Source of the DNA: Thermoplasmata archaeon
GTDB lineage: Archaea > Thermoplasmatota > Thermoplasmata > Lutacidiplasmatales > UBA184
Length of the DNA stretch: 41,146 nucleotides
Assembly (NCBI GenBank): GCA_030037735.1
Contig: JASHQC010000009.1
Span: 1-41,146, forward strand
Direction: 5' to 3'
The position numbers and the translations under genes were made by a program. Of the stretch, positions 8,302 to 15,137 are shown in pieces. Numbering within the stretch: the stretch's first letter is position 1; each line of letters begins with the position of its first letter. The notes under the pieces were generated by a model that did no database searches, was not told the DNA's origin, and was given only the letters and a program-made list of their open reading frames with translations.

Positions 8302-9789
8302 TCAGACGTCCAGGTACCGGTAGAACTCGTATGGGTGAGGTCGCAGGTTGAGCTGCAATTGCTCCTCCATCTTGAGTTCCCGGTAGGTCTCGAGGAATGG
8401 GCCCGAGAAGACCGGGGACAGGAAGGCATGGTCCGACGCGAGGCAGTCCAGCGCCTCCCCCAGCGAGCCGGGCAGCTCCCGGATGTTGAGCGCCTTCCGC
8501 TGCTCGGGCGTGAGCTTGTAGATGTCGGTGTCGACGGGGTTGCCGGGGTCGATCTTGCGCTTGATGCCGTCCAGGCCGGCCATAGCGAGCGCGGCTTCGA
8601 CGAGGTAAATGTTCGCCGAAGAATCGGGAGTCCGGTACTCCAGGCGCTTGGCCCCGGGATGCCCTTTGAGATAGTACGGAATCCGCACGTTCGCGGAGCG
8701 GTTCGATTTGCTGTACGCGATGAAGACCGGCGCCTCGAACCCAGGCACGAGCCGGCGGTACGAGTTCGTGATGGGGTTCGTGATGGCACAGAGGGCCCGC
8801 GCATGCTCCAGTAGCCCCCCGATGTAGTACCGGCAGATCTGGCTGATCTCGGCGTACGGGTCGGAGGCGTCGTAAAAGACGTTCGTGCCCTGGGTCCATA
8901 GCGACTGATTCGTGTGGAGCCCTAGCCCGTTGTCGCCGAAGACCGGTTTCGGCATGAAGGTGGCCACCTTCCCGTGCTGCCGGGCCACGTTCTTGATGAC
9001 GAACCGGACATCCTGCACGTGGTCCGCGGTGGGAACGAGGTCGTCAAACCGGATGTTGATCTCGGCCTGGCCGGCGGTGCCCACCTCGTGATGGTGCGCA
9101 TCGATCCGGATGTGGAAATCATCCATCAGGATGTTGCACATCTCGCTCCGCAGGTCCTGGAGCTGATCGGCCGGCGCCGCCCGGTGATACCCCTCCTTGA
9201 ATCGGATTGAGCCGAAACCGTCCTGTTCTTGCCACGGCGCCTCGGAGCTGTTGATGAGATATCCGGAGCCACTCCAGGCGTCACGGACCCCGTCGGCCGA
9301 GGGGATCAATCGGACCCCGTCGAAGACGAAGAACTCGACCTCCGGCCCCCAGTAGGAATGATCGTACCCGGCCGCCTCGAGAACCTGGACGGCCTTGCGG
9401 GCGATGCCGCGCGGGTCTCGAGGGTAGGGGGTTCGGCTTCCGCCTTCCAATATGTCCGCGATGAATCGCGCGCTGCCCGAACCGGCGCTTCCCCAGGGAA
9501 GCGTGGCGAAGGTACTCGGGTCGGGGAGAAGGACCATGTCGGATTCGTAAATCTCCCGAAACCCCCGGACGGACGACCCGTCCAGCTTGGGGATCCCCGT
9601 CACGAAGGAGTCGGGTTCGAGCGCGTCAACGGGCAGATGGAGATGGTTGAAGCCACCAAGAATGTCGGTGTAGAAAATCTCCACCCAGCGGAGCTTCCGC
9701 GCCCGAAGGTCTTCGAGGACCTCCGCGCCGCGAGACTCTGTCATCGCCATCATCCCCCCGCTACCGCCTGACCTGACTGCTGCCGACAT
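8302..9789 (-). CDS. glnA: glutamine synthetase, type I
   Basis: It condenses glutamate and ammonia to glutamine using ATP. Signatures in order: LDGSSVRGFREIYESDMVLLPDP; GPEVEFFVFD (metal-binding glutamates); HHHEVGTAGQAEIN; KPVFGDNGLGLHTNQS (ATP/glutamate site); NSYRRLVPGFEAPVFIAYS; KRLEYRTPDSSAN; DGIKRKIDPGNPVD. The adenylylation-site sequence typical of GSI-beta is replaced by DIYKLTPEQ, so it looks like the shorter GSI-alpha type, not controlled by adenylylation. The first methionine of the frame (9867) lies inside the promoter; 9789 or the ATGs at 9753/9750 fit better, each with a G-rich stretch upstream. Residues before ESRGAEVLEDLRARKLRWVE are non-conserved, so the true start could be the later one. 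An Lrp regulator gene is divergent. Confidence 0.93.
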   Translation of the reverse strand: MSAAVRSGGSGGMMAMTESRGAEVLEDLRARKLRWVEIFYTDILGGFNHLHLPVDALEPDSFVTGIPKLDGSSVRGFREIYESDMVLLPDPSTFATLPWGSAGSGSARFIADILEGGSRTPYPRDPRGIARKAVQVLEAAGYDHSYWGPEVEFFVFDGVRLIPSADGVRDAWSGSGYLINSSEAPWQEQDGFGSIRFKEGYHRAAPADQLQDLRSEMCNILMDDFHIRIDAHHHEVGTAGQAEINIRFDDLVPTADHVQDVRFVIKNVARQHGKVATFMPKPVFGDNGLGLHTNQSLWTQGTNVFYDASDPYAEISQICRYYIGGLLEHARALCAITNPITNSYRRLVPGFEAPVFIAYSKSNRSANVRIPYYLKGHPGAKRLEYRTPDSSANIYLVEAALAMAGLDGIKRKIDPGNPVDTDIYKLTPEQRKALNIRELPGSLGEALDCLASDHAFLSPVFSGPFLETYRELKMEEQLQLNLRPHPYEFYRYLDV

Positions 9790-9836
9790 GCCGCCCTCGT
9801 CCACTCGACCGCTCCTCGCTACATGAATCCTGCGCC

Positions 9837-9872
9837 GACAAATTTGGACAAACATCCCAAGAAACAAATATC
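9837..9872. promoter_or_regulatory. divergent glnA/lrp control region with direct repeat and TATA element
   Basis: This is an A/T-rich island in GC-rich surroundings. GACAAA occurs twice (9837-9842 and 9847-9852), separated by TTTG, giving a 10-bp period (one helical turn). CAAATATC at 9865-9872 is the likely TATA element for the lrp gene, and its complement may serve glnA. The repeat is positioned on the glnA side, where an Lrp-type regulator would act. Confidence 0.5.
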
Positions 9873-9904
9873 AAGTGGACATAGTAACCCGGAGGAGGTC
9901 ACCC

Positions 9905-10378
9905 ATGGGTCAAACGTCCGATGTGGATGATCTCGACCGGTCGCTCCTTCAGGAACTCAACATCAACGCCCGGCGGAGCGACCGGGAGATCGCCCGACGG
10001 CTCCACGTCTCTCCCACGACCATCAGCCATCGTCTCGAGCGGCTGGAGAAACTCGGTGTCGTTCGTGGCTACATTCCGCTCCTCGATGACGAACTCTTGG
10101 GATGGGACCTTTGGGCGACCATCGGGATCCGGATTCTGAAGGGGAAGCTCCGGGAGGTGGAGGAGCGGCTCGGGAAAGATCCCCGAGCGTACGCCATCTA
10201 CGATGTGACGGGGGAGTTCGACGCGCTGGTCATCGGGCGGTTCCGGGATCGGCGAGACCTGGACCGGTTCGTCAAGCACACCCTCCAGGACCCGTACGTG
10301 GAGCGGACCAGCACCCAGGTGGTGCTGAACCGGGTGAAAGAGGATCGACGCGTGCCGCTCTCGGCGCGCCCGGCCTGA
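9905..10378 (+). CDS. Lrp/AsnC-family transcriptional regulator
   Basis: The 157-residue protein has an N-terminal HTH (DLDRSLLQELNINARRSDREIARRLHVSPTTISHRLERLEKLGVVRGY) and a C-terminal RAM/ligand-binding domain (LWATIGIRILKG ... YAIYDVTGEFDALVIGRFRDRRDLDRFV). Such proteins form dimers or octamers and often sense amino acids. The ATG at 9905 has a very good Shine-Dalgarno (GGAGGAGGT, 9891-9899); the in-frame GTG at 9875 lies in the promoter and is rejected. Divergence from glnA suggests control of glutamine synthetase and of itself, like archaeal Lrp proteins linked to nitrogen metabolism. The aldolase gene follows in the same direction but with its own TATA box. Confidence 0.92.
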   Translation: MGQTSDVDDLDRSLLQELNINARRSDREIARRLHVSPTTISHRLERLEKLGVVRGYIPLLDDELLGWDLWATIGIRILKGKLREVEERLGKDPRAYAIYDVTGEFDALVIGRFRDRRDLDRFVKHTLQDPYVERTSTQVVLNRVKEDRRVPLSARPA

Positions 10379-10404
10379 GCGGATCTACCGCCCCCGAGAA
10401 ACGC

Positions 10405-10412
10405 CTTTAAGC
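10405..10412 (+). promoter_or_regulatory. TATA box of the LsrF-like aldolase gene
   Basis: CTTTAAGC lies about 35 nt before the ATG at 10444, giving a leader of roughly 5-10 nt. Similar TTTAAG/TTAAG elements recur before other genes of the window. Confidence 0.6.
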
Positions 10413-10443
10413 CACCGTCCCGACTGCCGGTGAGGGAATCACC

Positions 10444-11259
10444 ATGGACTGGGGACTGCGCAACCGGATGGCTCGGTTTGTCAAACCGAGCACCGGTCAC
10501 ACCGTCATGCTCGCCGCCGACCACGGCTACTTCATGGGCCCGACACGACGGCTCGAGAATCCCCGAGCGACCCTGGAGCCATTGCTGCCGTTCGCCGACG
10601 CGATTGCGGTTACCCGCGGGGTGCTGCGGAACTCGATTCCCCCCACCGCAGACGTTCCAGTGGTCCTCCGCGTATCGGGCGGGGTCACGGTGCTCAAGGA
10701 GGACCTCAGCGACGAATCGATCACCACTTCGGTGGAGGAGGCGCTCCGGCTGAATGTCTCGGCTGTGGCGCTCTCGGTCTTCGTCGGCGCTCCGCACGAG
10801 CATCAATCGCTCGTGTCGCTGGCTGAATTGGTGGACGAGGGGGAGGCGTTCGGAATGCCGGTCATGGCGATCACTGCCGTCGGGAAGGAGCTCGAGAAGC
10901 GGGACGCGCGCTACCTCTCGCTGGCGTGCCGAGTCTCCGCCGAACTGGGGGCGCACATGGTGAAGACCTACTACTGCGAGAACTTCGACAAGGTGGTCGA
11001 GGGGTGTCCGGTACCGCTCGTCGTCGCGGGCGGGCCTAAGCTAGACACCGACCGGGCCGTTCTCGAGATCTGCGAGGGAGCGATGGCGAAAGGCGCCATC
11101 GGGGTCGACATGGGGCGGAACATCTGGCAGTCCGACCATCCAGTTGCGATGATCCAGGCGATCCGCGCTATCGTTCACGAGAAAGCGACGGTGCGGGAGG
11201 CGGCCCAGATGCTCGACGCGAGCAAGAAAGCCTCCCCGGCGCGTTCTGTGCCTGCGTAG
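10444..11259 (+). CDS. lsrF: LsrF-like class I aldolase/thiolase (DeoC/LacD family)
   Basis: The 271-residue TIM-barrel protein follows E. coli LsrF closely in motif order: DWGLRNRMARFVKPSTGHTV, MLAADHGYFMGPT, TRGVLRNSIPP, HEHQS, MAITAVGKE, VKTYYCENFDKVVEGCPVP, VVAGGPK and GVDMGRNIWQSDHPVAM. The Schiff-base lysine would be K174. LsrF cleaves 3-hydroxy-5-phosphonooxypentane-2,4-dione by transfer to CoA in autoinducer-2 breakdown. No other lsr gene (kinase, isomerase, transporter) is visible here, so the archaeal substrate may differ. Related archaeal aldolases make fructose 1,6-bisphosphate or the ADH precursor of aromatic amino acids, but the match to LsrF is better. It has its own TATA box and a weak Shine-Dalgarno. 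Confidence 0.8.
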   Translation: MDWGLRNRMARFVKPSTGHTVMLAADHGYFMGPTRRLENPRATLEPLLPFADAIAVTRGVLRNSIPPTADVPVVLRVSGGVTVLKEDLSDESITTSVEEALRLNVSAVALSVFVGAPHEHQSLVSLAELVDEGEAFGMPVMAITAVGKELEKRDARYLSLACRVSAELGAHMVKTYYCENFDKVVEGCPVPLVVAGGPKLDTDRAVLEICEGAMAKGAIGVDMGRNIWQSDHPVAMIQAIRAIVHEKATVREAAQMLDASKKASPARSVPA

Positions 11260-11283
11260 CCACGCTCTTCTCGGCCGCGCAGT

Positions 11284-11291
11284 TCATATTG
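11284..11291 (+). promoter_or_regulatory. TATA box of the tRNA-Leu gene
   Basis: TCATATTG (within GTTCATATTGG) is centred about 27 nt upstream of the mature tRNA 5' end at 11314, the expected archaeal promoter spacing. Confidence 0.55.
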
Positions 11292-11313
11292 GCCCACGGT
11301 ACCCGGGGGCTGC

Positions 11314-11398
11314 GCGGGGATCGCCCAGCCTGGTCAAAGGCGCCAGATTCAGGGTCTGGTCTCGTAGGAGTTCGTGGGTTCAAATCCCTCTCCCCGCA
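11314..11398 (+). tRNA. tRNA-Leu, anticodon CAG
   Basis: A perfect 7-bp acceptor stem (GCGGGGA/TCCCCGC) encloses a D arm (GCC...GGC with GG in the loop), a 5-bp anticodon stem CCAGA/TCTGG around loop TTCAGGG, and a long variable arm (TCTCGTAGGAGTTC) typical of type II leucine tRNAs. The T arm has the canonical TTCAAAT loop; its stem has one U-U mismatch. The discriminator is A, as usual for tRNA-Leu. CAG reads CUG, the preferred leucine codon here. No intron is evident. CC of the CCA end appears to be encoded by the following bases, but the A is not. Confidence 0.95.
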
Positions 11399-11500
11399 CC
11401 TGAACTGCTTGGGTCCTCCGCGCCCCCGATTCATCCGGAAGCACCAATCCTCGTGCGGCCCCGACCACGCAAGGGAGGGGGCCACGCGCCACCTTTCGCC

Positions 11501-11525
11501 CATAGTCCTACATAGTCTCATATAG
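11501..11525 (+). promoter_or_regulatory. tandem CATAGTC repeats overlapping the toxin-antitoxin promoter
   Basis: CATAGTC occurs at 11501-11507 and 11511-11517 (10-bp period) and is followed by CATATAG at 11519-11525, which serves as the TATA box 25 nt before the antitoxin ATG at 11547. This arrangement suits autorepression by the antitoxin or the toxin-antitoxin complex. Confidence 0.55.
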
Positions 11526-11546
11526 CGACTTCTGGTACCATTTCCG

Positions 11547-11738
11547 ATGGCGATAACGACCATCCAGCTCTCTCCGGAGACTCGAGAGCACCTTCGGGCG
11601 GTGGGACGTAAGGGAGAGACCTACGACCAGATAGTTCGGCGTCTCCTGAAGTCCGCCGAGTACTCAGACTTCATGGAGGAGCAGTACGAGATCCTTCGTC
11701 GCGCGAAGCATTGGGTCCGGCTCGGGCGTTCGACGTGA
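11547..11738 (+). CDS. antitoxin-like small protein of a RelE-type TA pair
   Basis: The 63-residue protein begins with TTIQLSPETREHLRAVGRKGETYDQIVRRLL, a ribbon-helix-helix-like DNA-binding segment of the kind found in archaeal antitoxins next to RelE toxins (DUF7557-like). The C-terminal half (FMEEQYEILRRAKHWVRLG) is a charged helix that probably wraps the toxin. The ATG at 11547 is 25 nt downstream of a TATA box, so the transcript is likely leaderless. Its stop overlaps the toxin start in a GTGA, a hallmark of translational coupling. Confidence 0.8.
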   Translation: MAITTIQLSPETREHLRAVGRKGETYDQIVRRLLKSAEYSDFMEEQYEILRRAKHWVRLGRST

Positions 11739-11998
11739 TTCGAGGGGTACTTCTCTCGGAGCGAGCGGACCGTTTTCTTCGCGGCCTCCCGCGGGACGTT
11801 CATGACCGGGTCCGAACGGCCCTGTTGGAGTTTGCCCGCTCCGGTCGGGGGGACCTCAAGCGACTCAGCGGTACCAAGGGCCGCGACGACCTCTTCCGAT
11901 TGCGGGTGGGCGATTATCGGATAGTGTTCGCGCTCACGAGCACCGAGATCCGGGTCACTCGTATCATCCATCGCAGCGAAGGCTACGACTGGCTTTAG
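11735..11998 (+). CDS. RelE/ParE-family toxin
   Basis: The 87-residue protein has the RelE fold signature: VLLSERADRFLRGLPRDVHDRVRTALLEFAR, then LKRLSGTKGRDDLFRLRVGDYRIVFALTSTEIRVTRIIHRSEGYDW. The basic cluster and the RLRVGDYRI strand with a C-terminal R-x4-Y fit ribosome-dependent mRNA endonucleases of the RelE type; ParE (gyrase inhibitor) is the alternative. The start is the GTG at 11735, overlapping the antitoxin stop; an upstream in-frame ATG lies inside the antitoxin gene. The pair sits directly after a tRNA gene, a common position for small accessory modules. Confidence 0.87.
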   Translation: MIRGVLLSERADRFLRGLPRDVHDRVRTALLEFARSGRGDLKRLSGTKGRDDLFRLRVGDYRIVFALTSTEIRVTRIIHRSEGYDWL

Positions 11999-12060
11999 GG
12001 CGAACTCCTGATCAACAGCAATCGGAGAGCTTAGGGGGGCCCACCCAATGGGGGCACCCT

Positions 12061-12138
12061 CCGGAGTCCCGGGGCCCAAGCTTGCCTCGTAGCGGGCGGG
12101 GGACCCTCCGATCTGGGTTCAGACGGGATTGACTCCGG
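12061..12138. other. long imperfect stem-loop, unassigned structured element
   Basis: CCGGAGTC (12061-12068) pairs with GACTCCGG (12131-12138). Inside it CCG (12069-12071) pairs with CGG (12124-12126) across a 4-nt bulge, and GGCCCA (12073-12078) pairs with TGGGTT (12114-12119), the latter with two G-U pairs on the plus strand. The loop is GC-rich. It may be a terminator-like element after the toxin gene, a small RNA, or a relic of a mobile element; no known RNA family was recognised. Confidence 0.35.
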
Positions 12139-12214
12139 CCGCCCCGCAACCGATTTGGAACTCGACCGCGGAAATAGTCCATCCCGGGACTCCCGTGGAA
12201 TTGCGAGAGTAACG

Positions 12215-12222
12215 GATTTAGA
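12215..12222 (+). promoter_or_regulatory. TATA box of the methyltransferase gene
   Basis: GATTTAGA is about 35 nt before the ATG at 12254. It makes that ATG the better start, because an upstream in-frame start at 12155 would precede the promoter. Confidence 0.5.
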
Positions 12223-12253
12223 GCGACCCAACGTGGAATGCCTCGAGTCGATC

Positions 12254-12991
12254 ATGTCGAGCGAATGGGTGGAATGGCATCGAGGCTATGCGCCAGGTCA
12301 GCCGCTGACGCGGCGCCTGCAGGTGGTTCAGGCCCGAATTCGGGAGGCACTCGATAGTCGCCCGCCCGGTACGATCCGAGTCATCAGCATATGTGCCGGG
12401 GATGGACGAGACCTTCTCGGAGTTCTGGCCACCCATCCGCGAGCCCGCGATGTGCGGGCTCGTCTCGTCGAGATAACTCCGGCGCTCCTCGAAGCGGGTC
12501 GTGAAACTGCGATCCGTGACGGCCTGACCGGAGTGGAGTGGAGGCTGGAAGACGCCTCCACGACAACCGCGTACGTCGGCGCCACGCCGGCCGACCTTCT
12601 CCTCGTGTGCGGGGTGTTCGGCAACATCACCGACGAGGACATCCGGAACACGATCCATCTCTTGCCGGAGCTCTGTGCGCGGGCCGCGATGGTGATCTGG
12701 ACCCGAGGACGCTTCGAACCGGACCTTACTCCGACCATCCGGGGCTGGTTCCCGGAAGCCGGGTTTGCCGAGGTCTCATTTGTCACCATCCCCGGAACCA
12801 CGATGTCGGTGGGCACCCACCGTCTGGCGATCGAAGGGCGACCTTTCCTGCCCGGCATCAGGCTCTTCACCTTCCTCCCGTACGAAGAGAGGCCCTCAAC
12901 GTTGGCCAAAAACCGAAAGGGCCGCCCGTCGCGCGCCCCACCGTCCGCGACTCCACCCTCTCGACCGCGCCGGCCCCGGGGAACCCGATGA
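12254..12991 (+). CDS. class I SAM-dependent methyltransferase-like protein
   Basis: The 245-residue protein has a Rossmann-like core with motif I as VISICAGDGRDLLGVL, a variant of the SAM-binding ExGxGxG loop. ARLVEITPALLEAGRE follows (acidic residue for the ribose), then WRLEDASTT and ADLLLVCGVFGNIT (motif IV-like). The substrate is unknown. The C-terminal 35 residues are Arg/Pro-rich and probably disordered. The start at 12254 (MSSEWVEWHRGY) fits a TATA box 35 nt upstream. The stop overlaps the ATG of the MaoC-like gene (ATGA), so the two are probably translationally coupled. Confidence 0.75.
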   Translation: MSSEWVEWHRGYAPGQPLTRRLQVVQARIREALDSRPPGTIRVISICAGDGRDLLGVLATHPRARDVRARLVEITPALLEAGRETAIRDGLTGVEWRLEDASTTTAYVGATPADLLLVCGVFGNITDEDIRNTIHLLPELCARAAMVIWTRGRFEPDLTPTIRGWFPEAGFAEVSFVTIPGTTMSVGTHRLAIEGRPFLPGIRLFTFLPYEERPSTLAKNRKGRPSRAPPSATPPSRPRRPRGTR

Positions 12992-13494
12992 GCGAATACC
13001 CGTTGCCCTTCTCCGAATTCCACCCTGGCCTTGAGTTCACAACCCCGGCCCGTCTCGTCACGGCGGAGGACATCCGGTCGTTCGCCGCCCTCAGTGAGGA
13101 CCACAACCCGCTGCACGAGGACCCCGGGTTTGCCCGTACGACCCGCTTCGGGACCGTCATCGCTCAGGGGGCGCTGACCTTCTCGATCCTCACCGGCCTG
13201 TGGGACCGCGCCAGGTTCATGTCCGGGACCGTCGAGGCGTTCGTGGGAGTCCAGAGCTTGCACTTCCTGCGCCCGGTCCGGGCCGGCGATTCCCTGCGCG
13301 CCCGTGTTCGAGTGACCGCTACGGAGCCTCGTACCCGTGGCCGGGGACTCGTCACCTTCGAGAACGAACTCGTCAACGACCGAAACGAGGTGGTGCTGAC
13401 CTGCCAAGCTACCGCCCTGTTACTGGGAGAGCGCCCCGCGGCGCACCACCGGTCTCTTTCGAGCCCGAGTTCCTCTGGTCGGAACGTCCTCTGA
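12988..13494 (+). CDS. MaoC-like (R)-specific enoyl-CoA hydratase
   Basis: The 168-residue single-hotdog protein carries the hydratase-2 signature SEDHNPLHEDPGFARTTRFGTVIAQGAL. The catalytic pair would be D38 and H43 in D-x2-NPLH, which add water to trans-2-enoyl-CoA to give (R)-3-hydroxyacyl-CoA. Typical following elements are present (VQSLHFLRPVRAGDSL). The final 20 residues are Ser-rich and non-conserved. It overlaps the methyltransferase gene by 4 nt and so lacks its own promoter. The pathway (fatty-acid-like, or acyl-CoA breakdown) is not determined by the context. Confidence 0.88.
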   Translation: MSEYPLPFSEFHPGLEFTTPARLVTAEDIRSFAALSEDHNPLHEDPGFARTTRFGTVIAQGALTFSILTGLWDRARFMSGTVEAFVGVQSLHFLRPVRAGDSLRARVRVTATEPRTRGRGLVTFENELVNDRNEVVLTCQATALLLGERPAAHHRSLSSPSSSGRNVL

Positions 13495-13542
13495 CGGTTC
13501 TCCAGCGACTGCCTAGGGTCGTTGAATCGTCCCGGCAAGTCG

Positions 13543-13550
13543 ACTTTATC
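13543..13550 (+). promoter_or_regulatory. TATA box of the 114-aa unknown
   Basis: ACTTTATC is centred about 28 nt before the ATG at 13575, implying a leaderless transcript and supporting that start. Confidence 0.55.
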
Positions 13551-13574
13551 AGACTCACGAGGCATCCGCCCGGA

Positions 13575-13919
13575 ATGGCTGCAGTCGCTCCCTTGGAACT
13601 GCGCGTGGAGGTCTACACCGAGGGCGACCTCTCCCCGGCACTGGCCGAGAGGATTGGCTCCCTTCTCGCGCAACGGTGGCCGGTGGAGTGGGACGTCAAC
13701 ATCCCGATGCATGTGAACTTCGAGCACCCGGCCGAATGGCGGGCGATCGTGCCACCGCTTGGAGGGGCGAGCCCAGAGGGTCTCCACCGCCAGCTGGCGA
13801 CCGACCTCCTCGCGCTCGATCCGGCTCACCCCCTCCGCTTCCGGACGCGCTGGGACTTCCCGCAGGAGCCCAATCACCAGGAAGTCTACGAGCAGCACTG
13901 GAGGCCCAAAGCCCGCTGA
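13575..13919 (+). CDS. hypothetical protein, 114 aa
   Basis: I do not recognise this family. The protein begins LELRVEVYTEGDLSPALAERIGSLLAQRWPVEWDVNIPMHVNFEHPAEWR and ends with RFRTRWDFPQEPNHQEVYEQHW, giving an alpha/beta look with many aromatics and no membrane segment. The frame stays open far upstream through the end of the MaoC-like gene, but the TATA box at 13543-13550 fixes the ATG at 13575. It is convergent with the zinc alcohol dehydrogenase. Confidence 0.7.
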   Translation: MAAVAPLELRVEVYTEGDLSPALAERIGSLLAQRWPVEWDVNIPMHVNFEHPAEWRAIVPPLGGASPEGLHRQLATDLLALDPAHPLRFRTRWDFPQEPNHQEVYEQHWRPKAR

Positions 13920-13994
13920 CGTCACCGGTTTTCCGGTCCGTATCATCGAGCCGGTCCGGCCGTGCGGAGTGCGACGGAGAGGTGCGAGTCGTAT

Positions 13995-14987
13995 TCATCC
14001 CGTCGGCAACAGGACGGCGGCGCCCTCGAGGCCGCCCGTCCTCATCCGGGCCAGCGCCTCGTTCGCCTGCTCGAGGGGATAGCGAGTGATCACGGTCCGT
14101 ACCCGGGCTCGCGAGAGGATGGCGAAGAACTCTTCGCCATCCTTTCGCGTCAGGTTCGCCACGGACCGCACGACGCGCTCGCCCCACAGGATCTCGTAGG
14201 GGAAGCTCGGAATGTCACTCATGTGAATCCCCGCGCAAATCACCACGCCGCCCTTCGCGAGCGCGGCGAGGGCCGTCGGCACGAGGGCCCCCACAGGGGC
14301 GAAGATCAGTGCCGCGTCGAGCGGTTCCGGGGGCGGTTCATCGGAACCGCCCGCCCACACAGCTCCCAGACTTCGTGCGAACTCTTGGCCGTGAATGTCG
14401 GAGGGCCGGGTGAAGGCGTACACCTTCTGTCCCCGGTATCGAGCCACCTGAACCGCGATGTGCGCGGAGGCGCCAAATCCGTAGAATCCGATGCGCTCGG
14501 CGTCGCCGGCCATCCTCAGCGCGCGGAAGCCGATCAGACCCGCGCAGAGGAGCGGCGCCGCCTCCGCATCCCCATAACCGGCCGGAATGGGGAACGTGAA
14601 CCGCTCGTCCGCCGCGGTGAACTCCGCATACCCGCCGTCGATGTCGTATCCAGTGAACCTCGCTCGGTCGCAGAGATTCTCCCGGCTGGATCGGCAATAC
14701 ACGCACTCGCCGCAGGCCCAGCCCAGCCAAGGAACCCCCACCCGATCCCCCTCATGCACCCGGGCGACTTCCGACCCCACCAAAACGACCGACCCGACGA
14801 TTTCGTGTCCCGGAATCAGGGGCAACTTCGGATGCTGAAGTTCGCCATCCACGACGTGCAGGTCAGTTCGGCAGACACCGCAGGCACCGACCCGGACTAA
14901 GACCTCATGGGGGCCTAGCTTTGGCACGTCGTGCCGGTCGTCCCGTCTGAGCGGAGAGCGCGGCGTGTCGAGCACCATTGCCCGCAT
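13995..14987 (-). CDS. zinc-dependent alcohol dehydrogenase (MDR family)
   Basis: The 330-residue protein has the full zinc-ADH pattern: GACGVCRTDLH (catalytic-zinc cysteine), GHEIVG (zinc histidine and glutamate), CGECVYCRSSRENLC (four structural-zinc cysteines), and a Rossmann domain starting IGFYGFGASAHIAVQVARYRG. In the Rossmann motif the usual GxGGLG is altered to GFGASAH, as in the AdhA-like subgroup. It interconverts an alcohol and an aldehyde or ketone with NAD(P). The ATG at 14987 has a good Shine-Dalgarno on the minus strand (AGGAGGGG near 15000) and a TATA-like TTATGG about 45 nt upstream. It is divergent from the KaiC-like gene. Confidence 0.9.
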   Translation of the reverse strand: MRAMVLDTPRSPLRRDDRHDVPKLGPHEVLVRVGACGVCRTDLHVVDGELQHPKLPLIPGHEIVGSVVLVGSEVARVHEGDRVGVPWLGWACGECVYCRSSRENLCDRARFTGYDIDGGYAEFTAADERFTFPIPAGYGDAEAAPLLCAGLIGFRALRMAGDAERIGFYGFGASAHIAVQVARYRGQKVYAFTRPSDIHGQEFARSLGAVWAGGSDEPPPEPLDAALIFAPVGALVPTALAALAKGGVVICAGIHMSDIPSFPYEILWGERVVRSVANLTRKDGEEFFAILSRARVRTVITRYPLEQANEALARMRTGGLEGAAVLLPTG

Positions 14988-15137
14988 CCGCTGCGACCCC
15001 TCCTAACGAGCTTCGCATGTCGGCGATAGCCATAAGCGGGCCGCGAACGGTTTGAGTAGCTAGGAGACGCAACCACCCGTTGCGGTGAGGGCGTCCCGGA
15101 CAGGAATCGGTACGTTGAACGCGAAGGAGCCCCCGCC

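Noticed and set aside
11399-11500. Possible tRNA-associated attachment site of an integrated element next to tRNA-Leu
   Set aside because: No repeat of the tRNA 3' end was seen elsewhere in the window and no integrase gene is present; the toxin-antitoxin pair alone is not enough evidence.
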